Shown: one piece after another, positions 24,949-33,993 of the stretch
Layout: the number at the start of each line of letters is the position of its first letter
Position numbering within the stretch: the stretch's first letter is position 1
NCBI RefSeq assembly: GCF_000253295.1
Contig: NC_015717.1
Coordinates: 2,046,001 to 2,110,000, forward strand
Length of the DNA stretch: 64,000 bases
Source of the DNA: Hyphomicrobium sp. MC1
GTDB taxonomy: Bacteria; Pseudomonadota; Alphaproteobacteria; Rhizobiales; Hyphomicrobiaceae
Direction of reading: 5' to 3'
Translations under genes and position numbers: made by a program
Notes under the pieces: model-generated
Seen by the model: only the letters and a program-made list of their open reading frames with translations
Database searches by the model: none
Told to the model about the DNA's origin: nothing

Positions 24949-26967
24949 TTACTCAGCAGCGGCGGCTTGCGTCGCGGGCGACGGGCTTTTTGCGGCGAGG
25001 TTTTTCTTGTAGTGCAGCGGGCCGCCGCGGAAGGGCGCGAAGCCGGTGCCGAAAATCATGCCGGCATCGACGAGATCGGCGCTTTCGACCACGCCCTCGT
25101 CAAGCGACTTCTGGGCTTCGTCGATCATCGGCGCGACGAGTTCGCGGCCCAACGCGTCGAGTTCGGCTTTGGTGTATTTCTTGTCGGATTTGACGGGTTT
25201 GCCGTCCTTCCAGACGTAGAAGCCCTCGCCCGTTTTTTTGCCGAGACGGCCGGACGCCACGAGGCGATCGAGGCGCGAGCCTTCGCTCGACTGGCCAAGA
25301 ATTTTCGCGACATGGGCGCAGATATCGAGGCCGACGTTATCGGCCAACTCAATCGGTCCCATCGGCATGCCGAAGGTGCGTGCGGCTTCGTCGATCTTCT
25401 CCTTGTCCTCGCCCTGCTCCAGTCGCGTCATCGCGGCGAACATGTACGGCGTCAGCACCTTGTTGACGAGGAAGCCCGGCACGTCTTTCGTTATCAGCGG
25501 GAACTTGTCGATGGCTGTGACGAAGGCTGCGCCCTTCTTCACTTCATCGTCGCGCGTATTCGTTCCGCGCACGACTTCGACCAGCGGCATTTGCGCGACA
25601 GGCGAGAAGAAGTGCAGGCCGATGAGGCGGCCGGGATCTTTGAGAGGCGCGGCGATGTCTTCGAGCTTCAGCGACGACGTGTTCGTTGCGAGCACGGCGC
25701 CCGGCTTGATCCTGGTTTGGAGATCGGCAAACAGCTTCTGCTTGATGTCGAGCCGCTCGATGATGGCTTCGATGATCACGTCGGCGTGGGCGACGCCCTT
25801 GCCTTCCGGATCGGCAATAAGGCGAGCCTTGGCGGCGTCGCGCGTCGCCTTGGTCTTGAACTTCTTTGCAAACAGCTTGCCCTGCGCCTTGATACCCTTT
25901 TCGAGCTGATCCGGCGAAATATCCTGCAGCGTCACTTCCATGCCGGAAGCGACGCAAACGCCTGCAATGTCTGCGCCCATCGTGCCCGCGCCGATAACGT
26001 GGACGCGGCTCGGACGCCACTTCAGGCCGCGCGGGGCCTGGCCTTTCAGAAGTTCGGTCAGGCGGAAGACACGGCGAAGGTTTTTCGATGTGTCCGACAT
26101 CATCAGCGGCGCGAAGGCTTTCGTTTCTTCGCGCTTCATGGTCTGGAGGTCGCCGCCGTATTTTTCGAACAGGTCGATCAGGCGGAACGGCGCGGGATAG
26201 TGATCCTCGCGGACTTTCTTTGCCGTCTCCTGACGCATCTTGCCGGCGAGGAAGCCGCGCGCCGGCCATTTCGCCAGCAGCGCCTTCGCAGCGCCCGCGG
26301 ATTTCGACTTACGGTTTTGAAGAACGGCCTTGCGTGCCGCCCAGTGCAATTCACCGGGGCTGCCAACAAGCTGATCGAGGAAGCCCTGCGCCTTCGCGAC
26401 GGTCGCGCGGATCATGCCGCCCGTCAGCATCGCCTGCATCGCGGCCATCGGGCCGGCTTGCTTGATCGACCGCGCCGTGCCGTTGAAGCCGGGGAAGATG
26501 CCGAGCTTCACTTCAGGGAAGCCGACGCGAGTTGCATCATCGCGGGTGGCGATGCGGTAGTGGCAGGCGAGGATCAGTTCCAGGCCGCCGCCGACGCAAA
26601 CGCCGTGGATCGCGGCGACAACTGGGACAGGCAGCTTCTCGATGCGCTCAAACAGTTCGTTGACGGGCTTCAACGCCGAGATCACGTCCTGCTCGCTGGT
26701 GAAGGTTTCGAACTCGCGGATGTCGGCGCCGACGACGAAGCCGCGATCCTTGCCCGACATGATGACGAGGCCGCGGATTTTCTTGGACACGGCATCGGCT
26801 TCAGCCCGCGTGATGATCGTCGCCAGTTCTTCGATCGGACGGCGGCCGAGCGAATTCATGCTTTCGCCTTCGCGATCGAAAATGGCCCAGGCAATGTCCT
26901 CGCCGTCGCCCCAGTAACGCCAGTCCTTGAGATCGAGAATGCTCGGCTCAGCCGCAAATTCCGTCAT
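24949..26967 (-). CDS. fadJ: fatty acid oxidation complex alpha subunit (enoyl-CoA hydratase / 3-hydroxyacyl-CoA dehydrogenase)
   Basis: A 672-residue bifunctional enzyme; ATG 26967 is preceded by GAGGGG. The N-terminal crotonase half shows RGFVVGADIREF and IHGVCVGGGLELILACHYRIA, and from about residue 320 the Rossmann motif VIGAGTMGADIAGVCVASG begins the NAD-dependent dehydrogenase half with its two C-terminal helical domains (TKDVPGFLVNKVLTPY, FGMPMGPIELADNVGLD). It hydrates enoyl-CoA and oxidises the 3-hydroxyacyl product. It sits between fadE (37-base gap) and fadI, so the three steps of one cycle are in one operon. Confidence 0.94.
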   Translation of the reverse strand: MTEFAAEPSILDLKDWRYWGDGEDIAWAIFDREGESMNSLGRRPIEELATIITRAEADAVSKKIRGLVIMSGKDRGFVVGADIREFETFTSEQDVISALKPVNELFERIEKLPVPVVAAIHGVCVGGGLELILACHYRIATRDDATRVGFPEVKLGIFPGFNGTARSIKQAGPMAAMQAMLTGGMIRATVAKAQGFLDQLVGSPGELHWAARKAVLQNRKSKSAGAAKALLAKWPARGFLAGKMRQETAKKVREDHYPAPFRLIDLFEKYGGDLQTMKREETKAFAPLMMSDTSKNLRRVFRLTELLKGQAPRGLKWRPSRVHVIGAGTMGADIAGVCVASGMEVTLQDISPDQLEKGIKAQGKLFAKKFKTKATRDAAKARLIADPEGKGVAHADVIIEAIIERLDIKQKLFADLQTRIKPGAVLATNTSSLKLEDIAAPLKDPGRLIGLHFFSPVAQMPLVEVVRGTNTRDDEVKKGAAFVTAIDKFPLITKDVPGFLVNKVLTPYMFAAMTRLEQGEDKEKIDEAARTFGMPMGPIELADNVGLDICAHVAKILGQSSEGSRLDRLVASGRLGKKTGEGFYVWKDGKPVKSDKKYTKAELDALGRELVAPMIDEAQKSLDEGVVESADLVDAGMIFGTGFAPFRGGPLHYKKNLAAKSPSPATQAAAAE

Positions 26968-27004
26968 CGTTCGTCCCCTCAACACAAATAGGATGCGGTA
27001 GCGG

Positions 27005-29482
27005 TCATTCCGCTGCCAGGCTCTCGGCGCCACGAACGTTGTGGCCGAGCGTCACGTAATTCGGTTTTACTTCCGCCGGATCGAAATGATCGACCGCGAT
27101 GACACGCGCGACAAGCCGTTCGACCTCGCGAAGCTGTTCGGCTTCCGTCTCGGTGATCACAGTCTTGGCGACCGCTTCGGCAAACCAGTCGTTGCCATGA
27201 TAGCGGCGCACGACGCCGTCGCGGATGGCTTTTTCGAGCTTTTTCTCGATAGGCTCGGCGGCGATCACCTTTTCCAGTGTCACTTCCAGGATACCGGTGG
27301 GGTCGTTGACGTCCTTCGAGACGTAGATATCGCGCGTCAGGCGATCGCGGACTTCGCCCGGCTGCAGGGCATGGCGCGCAACCCGATGCCCCAGCGTATC
27401 GGAGGCGGGCTTACGACGGCGGCCGAGCGGGAAGACGACAGCGCGCATCAGCGGCCGCGCCCAGCGAACCGGGAAATTGTCGATCACGCCGCTCATGGCT
27501 TCCTGGAAGCGATGGAGCGCATTTTCGGCGGCCAGCTGGACGACCAACTCGTCACCTTCCGGACGGCCGTCGTCTTCGTAGCGCTTCAAAGTGGCGGACA
27601 GCAGGTAAAGCTCGGAGAGCGCGTCGGCCATGCGGCCGGTGATCTTCTGCTTGATCTTCAGACCGCCGCCCAGAAGCGCGACCGTCAGATCCGCGACGAA
27701 GGCATAGGAGCGGCTGGCGCGGCCAAGCTGGCGATACCAGTCGGACATGCGCAGCGCGTGATCCGGCGCCTTTACGAAAGCGCCGCCGGTGACGTTGTGC
27801 ACGAACGCGCCCGTCGCGTTCGATAGCGAAAAGGCGATGTGATTGTTGAAGGCGTTTTCGAAATCGTCGAGCCCACGTTTCTTGTCGGGGTTCTGGGCCG
27901 CCTGCACTTCCTTATAGAGATACGGGTGCGAGCGCAGCGCGCCTTGCGCAAAGGTGATGAGCGTACGCGTGAGAATGTTCGCGCCTTCGACGGTGATGCC
28001 GACCGGCACCATCTGGTATGCCGATTGCAGATAGTTCGCGGGGCCGTCGCAGATACCGCGGCCACCGTGAATATCCATCGCGTCGTTGACGGCGCGGCGG
28101 AGCTTCTCCGTCGTCTGATATTTCATCATCGCGGAGATGACCGACGGCTTCTCGCCGCGTGAGACCATCGCGGCCGTCATGGCGCGACCGGCCTCATTGA
28201 CGTAAGCCGTCTCGATCATGCGGACGAGCGCTTCCTCGATGCCTTCCATGCGCGAAACAGGAAGCCCAAACTGCTTGCGGATACGGGCATAAGCCGACGT
28301 CACGCGCAGCATCATCTTGGCGCCGGCGGTGCCCGACGACGGCAGCGAAATGGCGCGTCCGGCCGACAGGCATTCCATCAGCATACGCCAGCCGTTGCCA
28401 GCCATCTTGTCGCCGCCGATGACCCAATCCATCGGGATGAAAACATCGTTGCCCCAGTTGGGGCCGTTCGGGAACGCCGCGCCGGACGGCAGATGGCGGC
28501 GGCCAATGTTGATGCCGGGATGATCGGCTGGGATCAGCGCCAGCGTGATGCCGACGTCCTCGCCCTTGCCGAGCAGGTTGTCCTTGTCGAACAGTCGGAA
28601 TGCGAGACCGACGAGCGTCGCCTTGGGTCCGAGCGTGATGTAGCGCTTGTCCCACGACAGGCGGATGCCGAGTGTCTCCTGGCCTTTGTGAGTGCCGCGC
28701 GTGACGTAGCCCACGTCGCGCATGGTGGCGGCATCGGAGCCGGACGTCGGTCCAGTCAGCGAGAAGCACGGCACTTCTTCGCCCTTGGCGAGACGCGGCA
28801 AATAATAGTGCTTCTGTTCGTCGGTACCGTATTTTTCGATCAGCTCGCCCGGTCCGAGCGAGTTCGGAACCATGACGATCGTTACGACATCGGGAGAGCG
28901 CGACGCGATCTTGCCGAGGATCAGCGATTGCGCCTGCGCCGAGAAGCCGAGGCCGCCGTGCTCTTTCGAGATCAGCATGCCGAGGAAGCCGTTTTTCTTC
29001 ACAAAGTCCCAGATCTCGTCCGGCACGTCGTGCAACGCGTGGCGCACCTGCCAGTCGTCGATCATGCGGCAGAGGTCTTCGGTCGGGCCGTTGAGGAAAG
29101 CGCGCTCTTCGGGCGTTAGCTCGATCGACGGCACGGATTTGAGCTTGTCCCAGTCGGGGGTGCCGGAAAAAAGTTCGGCGTCGAAGCCGACGGTTCCTGC
29201 TTCGAGGGCCTGCGCTTCGGTGTCGGAGACGCGCGGCAGAATTTTTCGGATCTGGGCGAAGACCGGCGCGATGATGAGGCTGCGGCGCACGGCCGGGATC
29301 GACAGCACGGCCAGCGCCACGAACGGCAGCCACGCGATCCAAGAGACGAGACCGATATGGCCGTCCGTCGCCAGCAGCGTCCAGGCGCCGACGGCGGCCG
29401 CCCAGCCCCACAGGGGCGCCCGTACCATTCCCAGCGCCAGAACAGCGGCAAAAGCCACCAGGATCAGAACAATGGGTGCCAT
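27005..29482 (-). CDS. fadE: acyl-CoA dehydrogenase, FadE type
   Basis: An 825-residue protein, close to the length of enterobacterial FadE. The N-terminus carries two or three membrane spans (PIVLILVAFAAVLALGMV, IGLVSWIAWLPFVALAVL), then the acyl-CoA dehydrogenase core: LGMLISKEHGGLGFSA, CFSLTGPTSGSDAA, the FAD-binding middle domain, and FGLPVSRMEGIEEALVRM with MDIHGGRGIC in the helical domain. It catalyses the first oxidation step and passes electrons to the respiratory chain. A clear GGGAGG lies before the ATG. It is the first gene of the fadE-fadJ-fadI operon, and a perfect 18-bp palindrome lies in its promoter. Confidence 0.94.
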   Translation of the reverse strand: MAPIVLILVAFAAVLALGMVRAPLWGWAAAVGAWTLLATDGHIGLVSWIAWLPFVALAVLSIPAVRRSLIIAPVFAQIRKILPRVSDTEAQALEAGTVGFDAELFSGTPDWDKLKSVPSIELTPEERAFLNGPTEDLCRMIDDWQVRHALHDVPDEIWDFVKKNGFLGMLISKEHGGLGFSAQAQSLILGKIASRSPDVVTIVMVPNSLGPGELIEKYGTDEQKHYYLPRLAKGEEVPCFSLTGPTSGSDAATMRDVGYVTRGTHKGQETLGIRLSWDKRYITLGPKATLVGLAFRLFDKDNLLGKGEDVGITLALIPADHPGINIGRRHLPSGAAFPNGPNWGNDVFIPMDWVIGGDKMAGNGWRMLMECLSAGRAISLPSSGTAGAKMMLRVTSAYARIRKQFGLPVSRMEGIEEALVRMIETAYVNEAGRAMTAAMVSRGEKPSVISAMMKYQTTEKLRRAVNDAMDIHGGRGICDGPANYLQSAYQMVPVGITVEGANILTRTLITFAQGALRSHPYLYKEVQAAQNPDKKRGLDDFENAFNNHIAFSLSNATGAFVHNVTGGAFVKAPDHALRMSDWYRQLGRASRSYAFVADLTVALLGGGLKIKQKITGRMADALSELYLLSATLKRYEDDGRPEGDELVVQLAAENALHRFQEAMSGVIDNFPVRWARPLMRAVVFPLGRRRKPASDTLGHRVARHALQPGEVRDRLTRDIYVSKDVNDPTGILEVTLEKVIAAEPIEKKLEKAIRDGVVRRYHGNDWFAEAVAKTVITETEAEQLREVERLVARVIAVDHFDPAEVKPNYVTLGHNVRGAESLAAE

Positions 29483-29542
29483 TTCCGTGCCTCCCGAACA
29501 GGGCTGCCGCTAGGCGATCAGTCTCAGCGCGCCCTATCATCC

Positions 29543-29560
29543 GTTGACGTATACGTCAAC
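29543..29560. promoter_or_regulatory. perfect palindromic operator upstream of fadE
   Basis: GTTGACGTATACGTCAAC is its own reverse complement over all 18 bases and ends 61 bases before the fadE ATG. On the fadE strand its TTGACG can serve as a -35, with TAGGGC as a weak -10 at 17-base spacing, so a bound repressor would block the promoter. ACGT-containing dyads are, from memory, typical of LiuR-type MerR regulators, one of which is coupled to fadD here. Confidence 0.65.
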
Positions 29561-29703
29561 TTGGGTTGCCCGCCGCCAGATGTCCAGCGCGAAGGCTTCC
29601 AGGGTCTATTCTGAGCCTAATTAATCACGTTTGTACGGCAGTCGCTAATCTTGCAGATACATAGGCCTTCCCTTCGGCCCGGCCAGATGCTGCGCGATAA
29701 AGC

Positions 29704-31035
29704 TTAAGGATTGCGGAAGTTGGGAAGCGTCACCTGCTGGGACGGTTCATCGAACAGGTCTTCGACGATGGTTTGATACCAGTCGGCGCTTTCCTCGTTC
29801 ACCTGGCGGCGGAGTTCGGCGTTGTCGTCCGGCTTCGAGATGAAGCCGTCCTTGATCTCCAGGTATGCTTTTCCGTCTTTGGTTGCAGGCACATAGTCGC
29901 CGCCGATCTTGGCGCTGTTATCGGGCGCGAGCATTGACCAGCAGGTGTTGCGGTAGCGGCCTGGCGTACGCGGCTTGCCCTGCAGGTCGGCGATCATGTC
30001 GTTGACGACGACGCCCGCCTGGCTAACGGCGGAATAGGCTGATTTTGGCATTTCGTTCGCAATTGCAGCATCGCCGAGCACGTAGACATCTTTCGCCTTG
30101 GTCGACGTGAAATTCTCCGGATTGACCGGGCACCAGTCGCCCTCGGTCAAGCCGGCGCTCGCAGCGATGGCGCCCGCCTTCTGCGGCGGGATGATATTGG
30201 CGAGCGCGGCGCGTTCGGTCCGCCCGGCTTTCGTGGTGACGACGCCTGTCTTCGCATCGACCTTGATGACCGAGAAATCGTCAATCTCGTTGGTCAGATT
30301 GATCTCGACGATGTCCTTGTAATACTCGTTGAAGGCTTCCTCGAACACGGCTTGCTTGGAATAGGTTTTCTTGGCATCGAAAAGCACGAGCCGAGCTTTC
30401 GGCTTCTTCGTTTTCAGGAAATGCGCGATCATGCAGGCGCGCTCATAAGGCCCCGGCGGACAGCGGTAAGGGTTCTGCGGCACGGCCATGACGACGAGGC
30501 CGCCGTCAGGCAGCGCGAGCAGCTTTTCCTTCAGAAGCCACGTCTGCGGGCCGCCCTGCCACGCGTGGGGCATGATTTTGGCGGCTTCCGGCGAATAGCC
30601 TTCGATAGCATCCCATTTGAAATCGATGCCCGGCGCGACGACGAGGCGGTCATACGTCAGCGTCGGGCCCTTGGCGAGCGTCACCTTTTTCGCCGTCGTG
30701 TCGATGCCCGTCGCGGTGTCGGTCAGAACCGTGATGCCGCGCTTTTTCACGCCCTCATAATCGTGCGTGATGGATTTGAAAGTGCGGAAGCCGCCGAGAT
30801 ACAGGTTCGAATAGAAACAGGTTGTATATTTTACCTTCGGCTCGATCAGCGTGATATCGAGCGTGGCGTCGGCCGATTTGAGGCGATTGGCGACCGCCGC
30901 GCCGCCAGGTCCACCGCCGATGACGACGATCTTCGCAGAACCTGCCGCCAACGCGGGACGCGGCAGCTCGGTCAAGGCGGCAACACCGACGCCCGCCGCC
31001 AATGCATTGAATTCACGGCGTGTAATACCGGTCAT
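29704..31035 (-). CDS. fccB: sulfide dehydrogenase (flavocytochrome c) flavoprotein, FccB/SoxF
   Basis: A 443-residue periplasmic FAD protein. It opens with a Tat signal (TRREFNALAAGVGVAALTEL), followed by the dinucleotide fold KIVVIGGGPGGAAVANRL, a redox cysteine region VKYTTCFYSNLYLGG, VPQNPYRCPPGPYERA with a second conserved cysteine, and YVLGDAAIANEMPKSAYSA for FAD. The C-terminal FCSD flavin-binding domain is present. It oxidises sulfide to sulfur with a cytochrome c subunit as acceptor, or assists Sox as SoxF. No FccA cytochrome gene is adjacent. It is divergent from soxYZ across 190 bases. Confidence 0.9.
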   Translation of the reverse strand: MTGITRREFNALAAGVGVAALTELPRPALAAGSAKIVVIGGGPGGAAVANRLKSADATLDITLIEPKVKYTTCFYSNLYLGGFRTFKSITHDYEGVKKRGITVLTDTATGIDTTAKKVTLAKGPTLTYDRLVVAPGIDFKWDAIEGYSPEAAKIMPHAWQGGPQTWLLKEKLLALPDGGLVVMAVPQNPYRCPPGPYERACMIAHFLKTKKPKARLVLFDAKKTYSKQAVFEEAFNEYYKDIVEINLTNEIDDFSVIKVDAKTGVVTTKAGRTERAALANIIPPQKAGAIAASAGLTEGDWCPVNPENFTSTKAKDVYVLGDAAIANEMPKSAYSAVSQAGVVVNDMIADLQGKPRTPGRYRNTCWSMLAPDNSAKIGGDYVPATKDGKAYLEIKDGFISKPDDNAELRRQVNEESADWYQTIVEDLFDEPSQQVTLPNFRNP

Positions 31036-31227
31036 TCCCCGCCCCCAGACTTAATCCGTGTCTTGGCCCGATGCTGGTGCGCTGTCATGCGCCCTCTTTT
31101 CGTTCTTAACGGCCGTTTTGACCGAGCTTTGCCACGGGCAGCCGCGCATGTCAGGAAAATAAATCGTAAGGTTGCGCGACCGGTCGGCGAACGCCATTCC
31201 TATATATAAAACAGCAATCGCTGCGAT

Positions 31228-31737
31228 GTGAGGCAGGCTCGCGTGCATGACCGGATCGACATTGCCGTCCTGAGCCGCCGGACGTTCCTCATCGCCGGCG
31301 TGGCGGCGGCTGGTCTGGCGCCGTTCATCGCGCGCGCGAATGCCGACGCCAGCGCGTCAGACGCATTCGTGCCTAGCCAGGACTTCAAGGACGATTTCGC
31401 GCGCATCGTTGGCAATGCGAAGCCAATCGACGGCAAGATCAGCGTCGATCTTCCCGAGACGGCGGACAACGGCAATTTCGTGCCGATTACCATTGTGGTC
31501 GACAGCCCGATGACGGAAGCCGATCACGTCAAAGCCATTCACATTCTTTCGACCGCGAACCCGCATGCGCATGTCGCGACGTTCCGTCTGTCGCCAGTAA
31601 ATGCCGTCGCGCTTGTGCAGAGCCGCATGCGGCTTGCGAAGACGCAGGAGGTGATCGTGCTGGCTGAGCTTTCGAGCGGTGACATGCTGGTGTCGACGAC
31701 GCGCGTAAAAGTGCTTATCGGCGGCTGCGGGATTTAG
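31228..31737 (+). CDS. soxY: thiosulfate oxidation carrier protein SoxY
   Basis: A 169-residue Tat-exported protein with SRRTFLIAGVAAAG at residues 16-29. The mature part is the beta-sandwich carrier fold, ending in VKVLIGGCGI, where the cysteine is the swinging-arm sulfur carrier. Classical SoxY ends GGCGG; here the last residue is isoleucine. The start is uncertain: GTG 31228 has no ribosome site, and GTG 31243, with GAGG upstream, would be five residues shorter. It is followed by soxZ after 12 bases. No soxX, soxA, soxB or soxCD is present in the window. Confidence 0.92.
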   Translation: MRQARVHDRIDIAVLSRRTFLIAGVAAAGLAPFIARANADASASDAFVPSQDFKDDFARIVGNAKPIDGKISVDLPETADNGNFVPITIVVDSPMTEADHVKAIHILSTANPHAHVATFRLSPVNAVALVQSRMRLAKTQEVIVLAELSSGDMLVSTTRVKVLIGGCGI

Positions 31738-31749
31738 GGGAGCGATCGG

Positions 31750-32076
31750 ATGGCTGCCACAGGTCCCCGCATCAAGCTGCCCGATACCATCAAGGCCGGT
31801 GATGTCATTGAGGTGAAGACGCTCATCCGCCATATCATGGAAACGGGCAACCGACACGACAAGAACGGCAAGCCGATCCCGCGCGATATCATCAATACGT
31901 TCATTGCGAAATTCGACGGCCAACAGGTTTTCCGCGCCGAGTTCGGGCCGGGCATTTCGGCCAATCCGTATCTGGCGTTTCAATTGCGCGTTCCCGGTCC
32001 CGGCACGATCGAGATCACCTGGATCGACGACGAAGGCGTTGCGGTCTCGGCGACCGCGCCGGTGACGCTTTCTTGA
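31750..32076 (+). CDS. soxZ: thiosulfate oxidation carrier protein SoxZ
   Basis: A 108-residue immunoglobulin-like protein without a signal peptide, as usual, since SoxZ travels through Tat bound to SoxY. RIKLPDTIKAGDVIEVKTLI, HIMETGNRHDKNGKPIPRDI and FGPGISANPYLAFQLRV are diagnostic, as is GTIEITWIDDEG. It partners SoxY in the periplasm and carries sulfur intermediates. A GGGGAG lies before the ATG. It ends the operon, followed by a mosaic palindromic repeat. Confidence 0.94.
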   Translation: MAATGPRIKLPDTIKAGDVIEVKTLIRHIMETGNRHDKNGKPIPRDIINTFIAKFDGQQVFRAEFGPGISANPYLAFQLRVPGPGTIEITWIDDEGVAVSATAPVTLS

Positions 32077-32432
32077 CTGGTGCCCGGCGACCCGCCTGCC
32101 GCGCGCGGCCGCCGGGGGTACTGAAATCTTCCGTCATGCCGACGAAGGTCGGCACCCCAGTCGAGCCTCCCCATCCGGCATGCTGCGGTCTGTCTGGATC
32201 CCGGCCTTCGCCGGATGACGGTGGGGCTTTTTGCTCACCCGTCATCTGATAAGACGCCCAGTGTGCTCGGGCCTGTTCCGAAGACGACAATCACAAAAGT
32301 CGTTCAATTCTTTTTTGCGATGCCCTGTCGGAATGGACGGCAGCCGTTCGTCTTGAAGTGGACGGCGACCGGAAAAAGGCCTTCAGTCGGGGCCACAAAG
32401 CGGATCGCCGGACAACGAGAACGGGAGGCGAC
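32077..32432. other. gene-free stretch holding a mosaic repeat
   Basis: About 356 bases between soxZ and the propeller gene. The central part is a composite palindromic repeat (32129-32222); the rest has no supportable gene. The promoter of the propeller/MoaD pair must lie in its right half. Confidence 0.5.
32129..32222. repeat. composite palindromic repeat, copy 1 (RIME-like)
   Basis: It begins CCGTCATGCCGACGAAGGTC with a GCCGAC-GAAG-GTCGGC-like hairpin and ends GGATCCCGGCCTTCGCCGG-ATGACGG with a second hairpin. The same two ends, in reverse orientation, make up the element at 46405-46487. Two hairpins joined by a variable centre is the layout of rhizobial intergenic mosaic elements. Confidence 0.75.
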
Positions 32433-33548
32433 ATGACGAGCGTTCGATTGCTGGTTGGCACGCGGAAAGGGGCATTCGTTCTGACGGCCGATGGCGCGCG
32501 CAAGAATTGGGACGTCAGCGGGCCACATTTCGCGGGCTGGGAAATCTACCATCTCAAAGGCTCGCCTGCCGATCCGAACCGCATCTATGCGTCGCAATCG
32601 AGCGGCTGGTTCGGACAGCAAATCCAGCGATCCGACGACGGCGGCAAGACGTGGGAAGCCGTCGATAATTCGTTCGCCTACAACGGCGTTCCCGGCACGC
32701 ACCAATGGTATGACGGGACACCGCATCCGTGGGAGTTCAAGCGGGTCTGGCACATCGAGCCGTCACTCTCCGACCCCGACACGGTTTATGCCGGCGTCGA
32801 GGATGCGGCTCTGTTTCAGTCGAAGGATGGCGGCAAATCGTGGGCGGAGCTTTCCGGCCTGCGCGGCCACGGCTCGGGTCCGCATTGGCAGCCCGGTGCG
32901 GGCGGCATGTGCCTGCATACCATTCTGCTCGATCCGAAAGATCCGCAGCGCATGTTCATCGCCATCTCGGCGGCGGGCGCGTTTCGAACCGATGACGGCG
33001 GCGCGACGTGGCGGCCGATCAATCGAGGCTTGAAATCGGAATTCATGCCCGATCCGACAGCGGAAGTCGGACATTGCGTCCATCGCATCGCCATGCATCC
33101 GTCGCGGCCCGAAGTGCTCTATATGCAGAAGCATTGGGACGTGATGCGTTCCGATGATGCGGGCAATTCGTGGCGCGAGGTCAGCGGCAACCTGCCAACT
33201 GATTTCGGTTTCGTCATCGATGTTCACGCGCACGAACCCGAGACGATCTACGTGGTGCCTATCAAGAGCGACGCGGAACATTTTCCGGTCGATGGCCAGT
33301 TGCAGGTCTGGCGGAGCCGTAAGGGCGGCAATGACTGGGAAGCGCTGACCAACGGTCTGCCGCAGTCCAATTGCTACGTGAACGTGCTGCGCGACGCGAT
33401 GTGCGTCGATGGGCTTGATCAGTGCGGCGTCTATTTCGGAACGACGGGCGGACAAGTTTACGGTTCTGCCGACGCCGGCGATACGTGGAGCGCCATCGTG
33501 CGCGATCTGCCGCCAGTGCTTTCGGTCGAGGTGCAAACGCTAACATGA
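32433..33548 (+). CDS. BNR/Asp-box beta-propeller protein (sialidase/VPS10-like fold)
   Basis: A 371-residue protein started at ATG 32433 after GGGAGG. At least five Asp-box repeats are visible: SDDGGKTWEAV, SKDGGKSWAEL, TDDGGATWRPI, SDDAGNSWREV and SADAGDTWSAI, spaced as blades of a propeller. There is no signal peptide, so it is probably cytoplasmic, and the sialidase arginine triad cannot be identified; an exo-glycosidase role is unsupported. Its stop overlaps the ATG of a MoaD/ThiS-like gene (ATGA), a coupling that suggests a functional pair. Confidence 0.82.
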   Translation: MTSVRLLVGTRKGAFVLTADGARKNWDVSGPHFAGWEIYHLKGSPADPNRIYASQSSGWFGQQIQRSDDGGKTWEAVDNSFAYNGVPGTHQWYDGTPHPWEFKRVWHIEPSLSDPDTVYAGVEDAALFQSKDGGKSWAELSGLRGHGSGPHWQPGAGGMCLHTILLDPKDPQRMFIAISAAGAFRTDDGGATWRPINRGLKSEFMPDPTAEVGHCVHRIAMHPSRPEVLYMQKHWDVMRSDDAGNSWREVSGNLPTDFGFVIDVHAHEPETIYVVPIKSDAEHFPVDGQLQVWRSRKGGNDWEALTNGLPQSNCYVNVLRDAMCVDGLDQCGVYFGTTGGQVYGSADAGDTWSAIVRDLPPVLSVEVQTLT

Positions 33549-33841
33549 TCCGTGTCGTCCTGCCGTCGCATCTCAAGAAGCACGCCAGCATCAACGGTGA
33601 AGTCACGGTTGACGTCGACGCGCCGGTGACGCAGCGGTCGCTGCTCGATGCCTTGGAGAAAACGTATCCGGTGCTGCGCGGTACAATCCGCGATCAGGGC
33701 ACGCAAAAACGGCGGCCGTTCCTGCGCTTCTTCGCGTGTCAGCGCGATCTCTCGCACGACGCGCCGGATACGCCGCTGCCCGACGACGTCGTGCGCGGCA
33801 CGCAGCCGTTCCTCATCGTCGGCGCGATTGCGGGGGGATAA
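33545..33841 (+). CDS. MoaD/ThiS-like ubiquitin-fold protein
   Basis: A 98-residue protein starting at ATG 33545 inside the stop of the propeller gene. The sequence IRVVLPSHLKKHASINGEVTVDV, LLDALEKTYPVLRG, and an end of LIVGAIAGG fit the beta-grasp sulfur carriers, whose terminal Gly-Gly is adenylated and then thiocarboxylated. No MoeB or ThiF-type activating enzyme and no molybdopterin or thiamin gene lies nearby, so its partner is probably the propeller or an enzyme encoded elsewhere. Confidence 0.8.
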   Translation: MIRVVLPSHLKKHASINGEVTVDVDAPVTQRSLLDALEKTYPVLRGTIRDQGTQKRRPFLRFFACQRDLSHDAPDTPLPDDVVRGTQPFLIVGAIAGG

Positions 33842-33993
33842 GCTTTTTGTCGGTGCGCCGCCTCCCCGCCGGGAGCTGACCGCCGGGCACGGCCGAGTTG
33901 CTTCGTTCTTAGCTGACAACCGTCGCCGCGTCGCGACCTCGACACATTCGCGCGGCATGGCGGGGGCGTTCGCAGATGAATTAGGATTCCCCC

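Noticed and set aside
24922..26991. 689-codon open frame on the plus strand
   Set aside because: It lies opposite fadJ, whose motifs are complete; long antisense frames are expected at this GC. The translation is rich in Arg, His and Asp-Val patterns and matches nothing.
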